From contig NZ_CP092418.1 in the NCBI RefSeq assembly GCF_023716485.1, positions 2,711,001-2,775,000 on the forward strand: a stretch of 64,000 nt of DNA. The letters run 5' to 3'. This stretch comes from Microbulbifer variabilis. Lineage in GTDB: Bacteria; Pseudomonadota; Gammaproteobacteria; Pseudomonadales; Cellvibrionaceae. The notes under the pieces are model-generated. The model saw only the letters and a program-made list of their open reading frames with translations. It was not told where the DNA came from and did no database searches. Made by a program: the position numbers and the translations under genes. Shown here piece after piece: positions 52,374 to 61,827 of the stretch (position 1 is its first letter; each line of letters starts with the position of its first letter).

Positions 52374-53006
52374 TTAACCGGACTCCACCTTTAGCATTGC
52401 CGAAGCGGCCGGCACAAGGCGCTCCAAAGTTTCCGGCAGGCTGCTCTGAGCACCAAAATCCTCTCTCAGGATAGCCTCTATGGCATCGTAGCTCGACAAG
52501 GTGAAAATAGTGGCCCCTAACATAAAATACAGGCGCCAGTAGAAAGTCACGGGATCAACCCCCGGTAAGGCCTCGGCCAATAGGCCTGCGAAGCGTCGGT
52601 AACTATCACCGTAACGAGACACTATAAAACGGCGTAAGTGCCCCTGAAACTGTGTATAAGCCAGTCCCAGCAGGCGCATAAAGCGCTGAGCATCCAGCCC
52701 AAGTTGGCCCAGACTGCCCAACCCAACTCGGTATAGGCTCTCCAACAACCCTTCAACCTTAAGTGGCTGGCCAGAAGCTATGCGTCGATCCAACTCTGCT
52801 TCCAGCGCATCGGTAAATGGTGTTAGGAAACGCTCAAAGACCGCCTGGATCAACTCTTTCTTAGAACCAAAGTGGTAATTGACCGCCGCCAGATTGACTC
52901 CGGCAGTACTCGTAATAGTCCTAAGGGATGTCTCGGTAAAGCCGCGCTCGGCAAAGAGCGCTTCGGCAGCATCCAAGATGCGGTTAACGGTATCCATCTG
53001 ACTCAT
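52374..53006 (-). CDS. psrA: TetR-family regulator, PsrA-like, 210 aa
   Basis: An N-terminal HTH (ILDAAEALFAERGFTETSLR, then AGVNLAAVNYHFGSKKELIQ) and a ligand-binding helical domain. The neighbourhood nagZ / psrA / lexA / topA is that of Pseudomonas PsrA, a fatty-acid-sensing regulator of beta-oxidation and rpoS. A PsrA-type operator lies 21 bp upstream of the start. The ATG at 53006 is chosen; an in-frame TTG three codons earlier and a later ATG are possible. Confidence 0.8.
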   Translation of the reverse strand: MSQMDTVNRILDAAEALFAERGFTETSLRTITSTAGVNLAAVNYHFGSKKELIQAVFERFLTPFTDALEAELDRRIASGQPLKVEGLLESLYRVGLGSLGQLGLDAQRFMRLLGLAYTQFQGHLRRFIVSRYGDSYRRFAGLLAEALPGVDPVTFYWRLYFMLGATIFTLSSYDAIEAILREDFGAQSSLPETLERLVPAASAMLKVESG

Positions 53007-53026
53007 AGATATCAAACCACCATTTA

Positions 53027-53038
53027 AAACAGCTGTTT
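53027..53038. promoter_or_regulatory. PsrA-type operator
   Basis: AAAC-AGCT-GTTT is a perfect palindrome matching the PsrA box pattern (AAAC-N2-4-GTTT), placed for autorepression. The rest of the 392-bp gap to 53398 shows no gene. Confidence 0.6.
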
Positions 53039-53398
53039 AATTTCGGCCAGAGTAGCACACTCCCAGCTCGCTGGCGGCTTATTGCACATACAGAAAGAAC
53101 GGTTGTAGGGGGAAGTCCGACCTGGCGAATCCCCATAGGCGAAATTGGTTTGGTAAGTTGGCAGGATAAGATGTAATTACCGAAGCGACTGACCACTACC
53201 CTTCCCATAGGCCTTAGTGCATTCCACTGCGCGGGAAGAAAGATAGAGGTGCTAACTACTATTTAGGGACGAGGCACAGCCGTAGGCTTTGTATTTGGTC
53301 TCTACTTCCTGTATTCCTGTTTTTTCTGCCTCCCCTACTCCTCGCCCTATCCGATTGTTAATTAATAAAGAAAGTAACCTAGATATCTCGAAAACTCT

Positions 53399-54037
53399 TT
53401 AATCCCTGGCTCGCATATATTTCATAATCAAATCTGCAGCCTCTTCTACTGCATCCACCACATGAAACAGGTCTAGGTCAGCAGAGTCGATACAATTCCG
53501 TTCCAATACCGTATCTACCAGCCAATCGTACAGCCCTCCCCAATAACGCTTGCCCACCAAAACTATTGGGAATCGCCGTACTTTTTGAGTTTGTACTAAT
53601 GTCAGCGCCTCAAATAATTCGTCCAGCGTGCCGTAGCCCCCGGGTAAACCCACAAAGCCCACGGCATGCTTCACAAACATAAATTTACGCACAAAGAAAT
53701 AGCGAAAATTCAAACTGATATCTTGGTAAGGATTGGCTGCCTGCTCAAAAGGCAGCTCGATATTTAATCCGATTGAAGTACCAGGCTGCTCAAAAGCCCC
53801 ACGATTACACGCCTCCATCAGACCCGGCCCGCCACCGGTCATCACAGGTATCCCCTCTGCTGCTAAAAGCTCCCCAAGCTTCACCCCTTGCTGATACTCC
53901 TGGCTATCTTCAGTGAAACGCGCACCGCCAAAAACTGTTACCGCCCCGTTAAGCGCAACCAAACGCTCAATTCCATCAACCAACTCAGATTGAATGCGCA
54001 GAACTCTCCAGGCTTCAGCCATTTTCGCATCAAGCAT
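53399..54037 (-). CDS. LOG family protein (TIGR00730-type Rossmann fold), 212 aa
   Basis: The nucleotide-binding PGGYGTLDELFEAL motif and VFGGARF and TGGGPGLMEACNRGA are those of LOG/lysine-decarboxylase-like proteins, many of which are nucleoside 5'-monophosphate phosphoribohydrolases. No decarboxylase activity should be assumed. It is divergent from lexA, and the shared gap includes the two LexA boxes, about 115 bp from its start. Confidence 0.88.
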   Translation of the reverse strand: MLDAKMAEAWRVLRIQSELVDGIERLVALNGAVTVFGGARFTEDSQEYQQGVKLGELLAAEGIPVMTGGGPGLMEACNRGAFEQPGTSIGLNIELPFEQAANPYQDISLNFRYFFVRKFMFVKHAVGFVGLPGGYGTLDELFEALTLVQTQKVRRFPIVLVGKRYWGGLYDWLVDTVLERNCIDSADLDLFHVVDAVEEAADLIMKYMRARD

Positions 54038-54149
54038 TATTATTCTCCCTTGCTGTCAGTTCTTTCAACTATTCGTTTCATTCCTTGTTTTCTTAAACAA
54101 TGTAGCAGCTGGACTGCAGGCAGGTGCTCAGTTTGCGAGATCCTTAAAT

Positions 54150-54165
54150 CTGTATATAATCCCAG
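54150..54165 (+). promoter_or_regulatory. LexA box 1 (lexA promoter)
   Basis: CTGTATATAATCCCAG, CTG-N10-CAG with an A/T-rich centre that also holds TATAAT for the lexA promoter. Confidence 0.85.
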
Positions 54166-54168
54166 CAA

Positions 54169-54184
54169 CTGTATAAAAATACAG
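54169..54184 (+). promoter_or_regulatory. LexA box 2 (lexA promoter)
   Basis: CTGTATAAAAATACAG, a near-consensus SOS box three bases after the first. Double boxes are common in front of lexA and allow tight autorepression. Confidence 0.92.
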
Positions 54185-54201
54185 AAACGCTAGGTAAATC
54201 T

Positions 54202-54807
54202 ATGACCAATCTCACCGCACGCCAGACTCAAGTATTAGAGCTGATAAAAGCCTACCTGGACGACACAGGTTACCCTCCCACCCGCGCAGAAATCGCCCAA
54301 GAGCTGGGCTTTCGCTCGCCCAACGCTGCAGAGGAACACCTCAAAGCACTGGCACGAAAAGGAGCCATTGAGATGGTTGCCGGTGCCTCCCGAGGTATTC
54401 GAATTCCCGACCACCAATCGGGACTTCCCATCGTGGGGCGTGTCGCCGCAGGCAACCCTATTCTGGCAGCCGAGCATATTGAGGATTATTGCGACCTGCC
54501 CGCCAGTTTCTTCCACCCACCGGCAGATTATTTATTGCGGGTACACGGCATGAGTATGCGAAATGCCGGCATTCTCGATGGGGACCTTCTGGCAGTACAG
54601 AAGACCGAGCAAATCAGAAACGGGCAGATTGTGGTTGCGCGGATTGATGATGAAGTAACCGTTAAACGCTTCCGCCGCAAAGGTAATCAGGCAACGGTAC
54701 AACTCCTACCTGAAAACGAAGACTTTGATACCATCCAAGTAGATATGCGGGATAAGAACTTTGTGATCGAAGGATTAGCCGTAGGCGTTATTCGCCAAAC
54801 TCCATGA
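54202..54807 (+). CDS. lexA: LexA repressor, 201 aa
   Basis: The SOS master repressor. It has a winged HTH in residues 1-70 ([20 protein letters not shown]), the self-cleavage bond Ala83-Gly84 (RVAAGNP), catalytic Ser118 (HGMSMRN) and Lys155 (VTVKRF). All required residues are present. It should control itself, intI and, if the boxes are real, the two attI-proximal cassettes. Unlike Pseudomonas, no sulA follows; a terminator closes the gene. Confidence 0.97.
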   Translation: MTNLTARQTQVLELIKAYLDDTGYPPTRAEIAQELGFRSPNAAEEHLKALARKGAIEMVAGASRGIRIPDHQSGLPIVGRVAAGNPILAAEHIEDYCDLPASFFHPPADYLLRVHGMSMRNAGILDGDLLAVQKTEQIRNGQIVVARIDDEVTVKRFRRKGNQATVQLLPENEDFDTIQVDMRDKNFVIEGLAVGVIRQTP

Positions 54808-54836
54808 GACTAAAAGATTTACCGCCAATCAAAAAC

Positions 54837-54865
54837 AACAACAGCGGCTTCTAGCCGCTGTTGTT
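54837..54865. terminator. Bidirectional terminator after lexA
   Basis: A perfect 12-bp stem AACAACAGCGGC / GCCGCTGTTGTT with a 5-base loop. It lies between lexA (plus) and the convergent small gene (minus). Confidence 0.85.
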
Positions 54866-54893
54866 CCACTTAATTTTTCGCCTTTACCATAGA

Positions 54894-55148
54894 TTAGTGA
54901 ATCGTATGGTTAACCGGCATCGACTCTTCCTCTTCAAAGTAACCTGGCTCCAGGTCATCGAGATTTTGCACAGCTTCTATACCCGCCTCTAACATGGCCC
55001 GGGCTACTGCTACCTTGTGCTTTCGCAAAAATTGGAGACTCTCGGCTGAGAAACGAATACTCACCAGAGGGTCCTCCTCATGGCCGGCACGGCGCAGAGC
55101 CACATCGCCATTGGCCAACTCGATAATCTCATAAGTTTCGGAGGACAT
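54894..55148 (-). CDS. Conserved small acidic protein, 84 aa
   Basis: Begins MSSETYEIIELANGDVALRR and contains a helix HKVAVARAMLEAGIEAVQNL. A small protein like this is found between lexA/sulA and topA in Pseudomonas (the PA3009 position). Its function is unknown. The ATG at 55148 is preferred to the one at 55163. Confidence 0.75.
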   Translation of the reverse strand: MSSETYEIIELANGDVALRRAGHEEDPLVSIRFSAESLQFLRKHKVAVARAMLEAGIEAVQNLDDLEPGYFEEEESMPVNHTIH

Positions 55149-55251
55149 TTGCTTTCCCTTCACTGCACATCAGTTTGCGCCCAGTGTACCACAGGCAATT
55201 TAGAAGTTTCAGTGGGCGCAAAAAGATGAATAGAAAGGTAGCGGAGCCCTC

Positions 55252-55740
55252 TTAGCACTCCTCGAGATTGGCACGCTGTCTAAGTATCAGCTCACTGAGA
55301 GCTTTGTGCCATTTAAGCAGCGCTTCGAAAGAAAGCTCAATTGGTACTGTTCCGGCGATATTGTGGGTCGGAATAAGGTTGCCAGCTTGCCCCTTTTCCT
55401 CCGCTAATGTAGGCAGCCTCAGGAGCTGGTTCCACGCGCGTAATAATTCGCTAAGCCAACTCTCTGGCTCTGAGAGCAATAACTGCAGTTCACTTACTTC
55501 AAGGCTCGCTCTCCCCTGGCTGTGCAGGCTATCTAAAATAACCTGTACAGACTCTGGTTCAAAACTCAATTGCAGCTGATGTGACAGTTCAGCCAGGAAA
55601 GCCTGATAGGCTTTCCACAGCTGCAACAAAGCACCTTCTTCCAGGGCCATTCGCTGAATAGAAGAATCATAACTACTTGTGGCCAGCAGCTGGCTCTTAC
55701 GCAATGCCGAAGTGACTAGGCCGGTATAGGGATTACTCAT
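55252..55740 (-). CDS. DUF6586-like protein, 162 aa
   Basis: A mainly helical soluble protein (MSNPYTGLVTSALRKSQLLA, then long Leu- and Glu-rich helices). It lies directly after topA (one base apart), as in Pseudomonas, where the gene next to topA has the same character. Family assignment rests on context and overall look. Function unknown. Confidence 0.7.
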   Translation of the reverse strand: MSNPYTGLVTSALRKSQLLATSSYDSSIQRMALEEGALLQLWKAYQAFLAELSHQLQLSFEPESVQVILDSLHSQGRASLEVSELQLLLSEPESWLSELLRAWNQLLRLPTLAEEKGQAGNLIPTHNIAGTVPIELSFEALLKWHKALSELILRQRANLEEC

Positions 55741-58410
55741 TTACTTTTTTGCCGCCGCTTTCTTAGCTGCCGGCTTTTTCTTGGCCGCCGCTTCGACTTT
55801 CCAGGCGCCATCCCGATAAAAAGCCTTCCAACCCGTGGCCTTTCCGTCCTCCTCGGACTGAACATACTGCTCTTGGGTCTTACGACTGAAGCGAACTACG
55901 GTATCGCGCCCCTGATCATCCTGTGAGGGGGCCGAGAACAAGAAGCTGTACTTAGGGTCAATCTCACTCTGGTGAGGCAGTAGCTCTTTTATCAGCGGGG
56001 CACGGGTCTCACGGTTTTTCGGAAACTGGCTGGCGGCAAGGAATAATCCGGAGGCACCATCGCGGAGAATGTAATGATCCTCAACCTTCAGGCAAGCCAA
56101 CTCCGGCATAGGAACCGGATCCATTTTGGGTGGCGCCGGCTGGCCATTTTTCAACAGCTTGCGGGTGTTCTTACAGGCTTCGTTAGTACAACCAAAGTAT
56201 TTACCAAAACGGCCTGACTTCAGCTGCATGTCGCTACCGCACTTGTCACACTCAATAATCGGACCGTCGTAGCCCTTAATTTTGAACGTGCCCTGCTCTA
56301 CCTCGTAACCATTACAGTCCGGGTTATTACCGCAGATATGTAGCTTTCTCTGCTCATCGAGCAGATAACTATCCATCGCCGTGCCGCACTTGGGACACCG
56401 GCGCTTCTCCCGCAACTGGCGGGTTTCGGCATCTTCGTCCTTATCCGCGTCCACAGCCTCATCGCCAGAGACGAGATTCATCGTGTTGGTGCAGCGCTCC
56501 TTAGGAGGAAGCGCGTAACCGGAGCAGCCAAGGAATACACCGGTAGAGCCTGTGCGGATCTGCATATGGCGACCACACTTACTGCACTCGATATCGGTAT
56601 CTGTCGGCGTGTTGCGCCGCATACCCGCATCACTGGACTGAGCTTTTTCCAACCGCGAGGAGAAATCCTGATAAAACTCGTCGAGTAACTGCTTCCAACC
56701 TTTATCGCCATCGGCAACCGCATCCAGAGACTCCTCCAGGCTTGCGGTAAAACCGTAGTCCATCAGATTTTTAAAACTTTCGCTGAGACGGTCGGTGACA
56801 ATATCACCCATTTTTTCCGCGTAGAAACGGCGGTTCTCAAGCCGCACATAGCCCCGATCCTGAATTGTGGAAATAATAGAGGCATAGGTTGAGGGCCGGC
56901 CGATACCACGCTTTTCCAGCTCTTTCACCAGAGCGGCTTCGCTAAAACGAGCCGGAGGCTTGGTGAAATGTTGTTTCGGGTCCAGCTGCTGCAGAGACAG
57001 CTTATCGCCAACCTGAACATCAGGCAGCAGCAGATCTTCATCTTTCTTGCCCGCAGGAGGGGCAACTTTGAGAAAGCCATCAAAACGAATCACCCGGCCG
57101 CGAGCACGCAACTCAAAGTCACCGGCACTCACCACAATTGAGGTGGAAGTGTATTTTGCCGGGGTCATCTGGCAGGCGACAAACTGCTGCCAAATCAGAT
57201 TGTAGAGCCGCTCCGCATCCCTCTCCACACCTGAGAGCATATTGGGGGCAACACGTACATCGGAGGGACGAATTGCCTCGTGAGCCTCTTGCGCTCCCTC
57301 CTTGCTGCTATAACTAACCGGCTTTTCTGGCAGATACTTATCGCCAAAATTCTCTCCGATATACTGCCGGGCCGACTCAACCGCCTCTTTACTTAGATTG
57401 GTCGAATCGGTACGCATGTATGTAATATGGCCGGCTTCGTAGAGGCGCTGCGCAAGGGTCATGGTTTTCTTGACACTGAAACCGAGGCGATTACTAGCCG
57501 CCTGTTGTAGTGTCGAAGTAATAAAGGGAGCACCAGGCTTGGAACTGGTAGGCTTATCGTCACGGCCGCTAACAACAAACTCACTACCCTGAAGCAATTT
57601 CACCGCGCTATTCGCATCAGCTTCATTGGTGGGGCGGAAAGTTTCACCAGCTTGTTTTTTAACCTCTAGCCGCAGCTTGTTCGCTTTGCTGGTAGCGGTG
57701 TCAGCGAAAAGCGTCCAATACTCCTCAGGAATGAAAGCGCGGATCTCACGTTCGCGCTCTACCACGAGACGAACTGCCACTGACTGCACCCGGCCAGCAG
57801 AGAGTCCTCGGGCAACTTTCTCCCACAATAGTGGGGAGACCATATAGCCAACAATACGATCGAGGAATCGGCGAGCCTGCTGGGCATGAACCCGATTGAT
57901 ATTCAGGCGGCCGGGATCTTTAAACGCCTCCTGGATCGCGGACTTAGTGATTTCATTAAAAACCACTCGGCGATAGCGTTCGTCATTACCGCCAATTGCT
58001 TCCCGCAAGTGCCAGGCGATCGCCTCTCCCTCGCGGTCCAAATCCGTTGCCAGATAAATGTGATCGGCATTCTCAGCCAGCTTTTGCAACTCGCTGACTA
58101 CTTTTTCCTTGCCTGGCAAAATTTCGTAGTGAGCCTGCCAGCTATTATCCGGGTCGATCCCCATGCGCTTGATCAGCTGAGCACGATTTTTCTTGCGCTT
58201 GTAAGCCTCTTTCGCCTCAGGGGAAAGCTTACGAGTCTCTGCCGCACGCCTTGCCCGTTCTTTTGCGTCAACGGGCTGTTTGTTGCCGCCACCGGTTGGC
58301 AAATCGCGAATATGACCGACGCTGGACTTAACAACAAAGTCCTTGCCGAGATATTTATTGATGGTTTTCGCTTTGGCCGGTGATTCGACGATGACCAGTG
58401 ATTTACCCAT
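55741..58410 (-). CDS. topA: DNA topoisomerase I, 889 aa
   Basis: Relaxes negative supercoils. The Toprim domain is at the N-terminus ([20 protein letters not shown], with [17 protein letters not shown]), the active tyrosine is near residue 330 in [13 protein letters not shown], and three C4 zinc ribbons follow (CSKCG..C..C near 600, CPKCG near 675, CDKCG near 730). The tail is Lys/Ala-rich ([12 protein letters not shown]). Length and order match gammaproteobacterial TopA. Confidence 0.97.
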   Translation of the reverse strand: MGKSLVIVESPAKAKTINKYLGKDFVVKSSVGHIRDLPTGGGNKQPVDAKERARRAAETRKLSPEAKEAYKRKKNRAQLIKRMGIDPDNSWQAHYEILPGKEKVVSELQKLAENADHIYLATDLDREGEAIAWHLREAIGGNDERYRRVVFNEITKSAIQEAFKDPGRLNINRVHAQQARRFLDRIVGYMVSPLLWEKVARGLSAGRVQSVAVRLVVEREREIRAFIPEEYWTLFADTATSKANKLRLEVKKQAGETFRPTNEADANSAVKLLQGSEFVVSGRDDKPTSSKPGAPFITSTLQQAASNRLGFSVKKTMTLAQRLYEAGHITYMRTDSTNLSKEAVESARQYIGENFGDKYLPEKPVSYSSKEGAQEAHEAIRPSDVRVAPNMLSGVERDAERLYNLIWQQFVACQMTPAKYTSTSIVVSAGDFELRARGRVIRFDGFLKVAPPAGKKDEDLLLPDVQVGDKLSLQQLDPKQHFTKPPARFSEAALVKELEKRGIGRPSTYASIISTIQDRGYVRLENRRFYAEKMGDIVTDRLSESFKNLMDYGFTASLEESLDAVADGDKGWKQLLDEFYQDFSSRLEKAQSSDAGMRRNTPTDTDIECSKCGRHMQIRTGSTGVFLGCSGYALPPKERCTNTMNLVSGDEAVDADKDEDAETRQLREKRRCPKCGTAMDSYLLDEQRKLHICGNNPDCNGYEVEQGTFKIKGYDGPIIECDKCGSDMQLKSGRFGKYFGCTNEACKNTRKLLKNGQPAPPKMDPVPMPELACLKVEDHYILRDGASGLFLAASQFPKNRETRAPLIKELLPHQSEIDPKYSFLFSAPSQDDQGRDTVVRFSRKTQEQYVQSEEDGKATGWKAFYRDGAWKVEAAAKKKPAAKKAAAKK

Positions 58411-58624
58411 AAGCCTTTGATTTCAAATGAAAAATTTACTGCTATCCGAAGCATTTCAGGCCCTTCAATCGGGCCTGCGCTGCGCGAATATATAAGCCTC
58501 AGTCAAGGCGCGGTCAAGCAAAGCTGACAACTTTTAGTGCTTATTCGCCAAATTTCACCCCCAGAAAAGGGTAAAATTGTGACAATTTTCCCTATTTGAG
58601 CAGCCCACTAAAATGCCTGTCGCC

Positions 58625-59149
58625 CTAGTCTTCTGGGAGCTTAATGGGACTGATCTTGCGTACAGATTCTTCTATAAGAGGGGTGTACTCCGCCAAACTC
58701 TCAGACAGCTGCGAAAAAGCTTTGACCCCACCGTTTTCCTGCCATTGCACGCCCAATCCGACATCGGTTGCGATAATCGCACAGCAATCCGCCGGCAAGC
58801 TATCCAGCAACTGGTGCAATTGCTGCCATGCTGCCTGGGGGGCTCTCACACTGTTGCCCCAGTCCCAACTACCGGCAAAATTCATTTCATGCGTAATCCG
58901 CTGGCGCTGCAGCTTCCAACCAATCTGTAGACGCTTTCTATCCTTCCACCGATAGTAATAAACCGCTGCGGTCCCCTCCCCCAAAGCTTCAGGTAAGGCT
59001 TGAATTTGCACGGTAATGCCTGCCCTGGCGGCACGGCCACGCAAATCAGCCAGACGGCTGTCGCGCTGATTGGGCTTCAGCCACATCACTGGCCCCAGCA
59101 CCAGGGCAATAGCAAAGCCAATTATGATTACCGGTAGCCATTCGGACAT
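58625..59149 (-). CDS. Membrane-anchored hypothetical protein, 174 aa
   Basis: One N-terminal helix (MSEWLPVIIIGFAIALVLGP) is followed by a charged cytoplasmic domain with RDSRLADLRGRAARAGITVQ and a Trp-rich middle. Such single-span proteins are often seen next to topA and usp genes in Pseudomonas-like genomes. No function is known. It is divergent from the usp gene. Confidence 0.7.
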   Translation of the reverse strand: MSEWLPVIIIGFAIALVLGPVMWLKPNQRDSRLADLRGRAARAGITVQIQALPEALGEGTAAVYYYRWKDRKRLQIGWKLQRQRITHEMNFAGSWDWGNSVRAPQAAWQQLHQLLDSLPADCCAIIATDVGLGVQWQENGGVKAFSQLSESLAEYTPLIEESVRKISPIKLPED

Positions 59150-59295
59150 AAAAGTTCCTTATGATGGTTTTAAAAACGGCCTATTCTGCGGCGCCATATA
59201 TGATCCATGTCAAACAGTTTTTTTTGCGATAGACTGAAAATAGCTGTCGTATGAGGCCCCACTGGGCAAATAGAAAAGACAGGAGCTAATGGAAA

Positions 59296-59739
59296 ATGGC
59301 GAAATATGAACGAATATTGGTGGGCCTGGACCTCTCGGAAGAATCCTCACAAGTGCTGGAAAAAGCGGCCTCTCTCGCTGAAGCTTTCAATGCCGAAATC
59401 AGCTTGATGCATGCCATTGAGCCGCTGACATTTGCCTACGGTGGGGATATCCCCATGGATTTATCAGAGGTACAGGATCAGCTACAGAGACAGGCCAAGG
59501 AACAGCTCCACAAAGCCGCTCTACCGCTGAATATCCCCGCTGAACGACAGCATGTAATTTTGGGCCAACCATCCACCGAGATACATCGCCTAGCCAAAGA
59601 TCTAGAGGTCGATCTTATTGTTATCGGTAGCCATGGACGCCATGGCCTGGCTCTTCTGCTGGGCTCAACCTCTAACGGGGTTCTTCACGGCGCCAAGTGC
59701 GATGTTTTAGCTGTCAGGGTATATGTGGACGAAGAATAA
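59296..59739 (+). CDS. Universal stress protein, UspA family, 147 aa
   Basis: One Usp domain: ILVGLDLSEESSQVLEKA at the start, and the nucleotide-binding loop GSHGRHGLALLLGSTSNGVL near the end fitting G-x2-G-x9-G-[ST]. That motif marks ATP-binding members. Probably a stress or growth-arrest factor; the target is unknown. Confidence 0.93.
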   Translation: MAKYERILVGLDLSEESSQVLEKAASLAEAFNAEISLMHAIEPLTFAYGGDIPMDLSEVQDQLQRQAKEQLHKAALPLNIPAERQHVILGQPSTEIHRLAKDLEVDLIVIGSHGRHGLALLLGSTSNGVLHGAKCDVLAVRVYVDEE

Positions 59740-59798
59740 GCCCCCTCTTTCGGCGAGAGAAGTGGTGCCATGCACCCCTTCTCTCCAATACTCAAACC

Positions 59799-61664
59799 TT
59801 ACTCTTCGCCCCCCTCCAACTCCGACCATCGATCAAAAGCGGTCTCTAATTGAGTTTGTTTCTCCGCCAGTAAATTGAGCCGGTTTTGCACCTGGGCTTG
59901 CTCCTGTTGATAAAAAGAAGGGTCTGCTACTTCAGCCTCTATAGCGCCAATTTCAACTTCAAGCTGTTCGATCAAGGCTGGTAAGCCATCCAGTTCACGT
60001 TGCAGCTTATAGCTGAGCTTCTTTTTCTTAACCTGAGGCTTGTCCGCTTCGACCGGCTTCGCTTTCACCTTGCCTTCGGGGACTTTTTCCTCTTTTGACT
60101 CCTGTTCAAAGCTACCTCCCTGGCGAATGAAGTCCGCATAACCACCCACATACTCTCGGATACGACCATCTCCCTCGAAGGCCAGACAGGAATCCACAAC
60201 ATTATCGAGAAATGCACGGTCGTGACTGACTAATAACACTGTGCCTGTGAATTCCAGAAGTAACTTTTCAAGCAGCTCCAGGGTTTCTACATCCAAGTCA
60301 TTGGTCGGCTCATCGAGCACCAGAATATTGGCTGGCTGACTGAATAATTTCGCCAGAAGAGCCCTATTGCGCTCACCACCACTCAACGCACCTACCTTGG
60401 TCCGCGCTTTCAAACCACTAAAGAGGAAATCGGATAAATAGGACATGATATGGCGGCTTTTACCGCCAATGGTGACAGAGTCGCGCCCTCCACCAACATT
60501 ATCCAACACGGTAAGTTCTGGATTTAATTGGTCCCTGCGCTGGTCAAAATAGGCTACCTGCTGCTTTGTACCCAAACGCACCTGACCGGACTGAGGCTGA
60601 AGATCCCCGAGCAACACTCGAATTAAGGTGCTTTTACCAACCCCATTAGGACCAATCAATCCCACCTTATCACCGCGCATTAAGGTAAATGAAAGGTCGC
60701 GAATCAGGGGGGACTCATTGGGGTAGGCAAAGGTAACGTTGCTAAGCTCAGCCACCAGTTTACCGGATATTTCTCCACTATCGAGAGACATCCTTGCAAT
60801 GCCCTGTTGAGTTCGACGCGCCTCTCTCTGGCGCCTTAGTCCCTGCAAGGCCCGTACCCGCCCTTCATTACGGGTGCGTCGCGCCTTGATACCCTGGCGA
60901 ATCCAGGCTTCCTCCTGGGCTAGCTTTTTGTCGAATAGCGCTTCGTTCCTGGCCTCTTCTTCTAAAAGTTTCTCTTTTTCTTCCTGGTAACGCCCAAACT
61001 TACAACGAAAAACCCGTAGGTATCCACGATCCAAATCCCAGACTGTACTGGCCAGCCGCTGCGCCAAAGCACGATCGTGGCTGACGAACAATAACGCGCC
61101 TCTAAAAGTATCGAGGAACCCTTCCAACCACTCCACAGCGGCAATATCCAAATGGTTGGTGGGCTCATCGAGAATAAGCAAATCGGGCTCTGTAACCAGT
61201 GCGCGCGCGAGAGCTGCACGGCGCTGCCAACCTCCAGAGAGATCAGCCACGAATTCATCGGGACTCAAGCCGAGGCGGTCGAGCACACTATCGACTCTAG
61301 GCAGGAGATCCCAGCCGTGCTCCGCTTCAATTTTGGCCTGTAGCTCGGCCGATGGGTCCTCCCGATAACCAGCCAATACCCCCCCTATAGGGCCCAGACC
61401 CTCGGCAACATATCGGTAGACAGAGTCGAGACAGCCTGCGGGCAACTCCTGCTCAAGGGTTGCCATAACCATCCCACTCGCGCGCACAATCTCCCCAGCA
61501 TCTGGGTCCACCTGCCCCGCAATTAAACGCAACAGGCTGGACTTACCCTCTCCATTGCGGCCAACAAGGCAAATACGATCGCCCCGCTCAATTTTTGCAC
61601 TGACGTTTTCAGCAAGTACCTGGGTCCCGTAACGCAGACAGACCCCATCCAATAGAAGCAACAT
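59799..61664 (-). CDS. uup: ABC-F ATPase Uup, 621 aa
   Basis: Two ABC cassettes in one chain without membrane spans. The first has GRNGEGKSSLLR, LSGGWQRRAALARAL and LLILDEPTNHLD; the second has GPNGVGKSTLIR, LSGGERNRALLAKL and LVLDEPTNDLD. The interdomain linker is rich in Arg and Lys, and a C-terminal coiled coil (about 545-620) identifies Uup. Members act on ribosomes; Uup mutants also change transposon excision in E. coli. Confidence 0.95.
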   Translation of the reverse strand: MLLLLDGVCLRYGTQVLAENVSAKIERGDRICLVGRNGEGKSSLLRLIAGQVDPDAGEIVRASGMVMATLEQELPAGCLDSVYRYVAEGLGPIGGVLAGYREDPSAELQAKIEAEHGWDLLPRVDSVLDRLGLSPDEFVADLSGGWQRRAALARALVTEPDLLILDEPTNHLDIAAVEWLEGFLDTFRGALLFVSHDRALAQRLASTVWDLDRGYLRVFRCKFGRYQEEKEKLLEEEARNEALFDKKLAQEEAWIRQGIKARRTRNEGRVRALQGLRRQREARRTQQGIARMSLDSGEISGKLVAELSNVTFAYPNESPLIRDLSFTLMRGDKVGLIGPNGVGKSTLIRVLLGDLQPQSGQVRLGTKQQVAYFDQRRDQLNPELTVLDNVGGGRDSVTIGGKSRHIMSYLSDFLFSGLKARTKVGALSGGERNRALLAKLFSQPANILVLDEPTNDLDVETLELLEKLLLEFTGTVLLVSHDRAFLDNVVDSCLAFEGDGRIREYVGGYADFIRQGGSFEQESKEEKVPEGKVKAKPVEADKPQVKKKKLSYKLQRELDGLPALIEQLEVEIGAIEAEVADPSFYQQEQAQVQNRLNLLAEKQTQLETAFDRWSELEGGEE

Positions 61665-61827
61665 AATTAGGCACTACAATTAACAGACCCGGTTAACATT
61701 CTCGCTAGTTAGTTGAATGAAACGAAAATTGATACTTCGGGTCCTGTGAAAAATTCGCTATTTTACGCTTTTTTGCCAAGCCGTCTCATAAACTTGCGCG
61801 ACCAGACTCAACTTCGGGGTTACTGTC

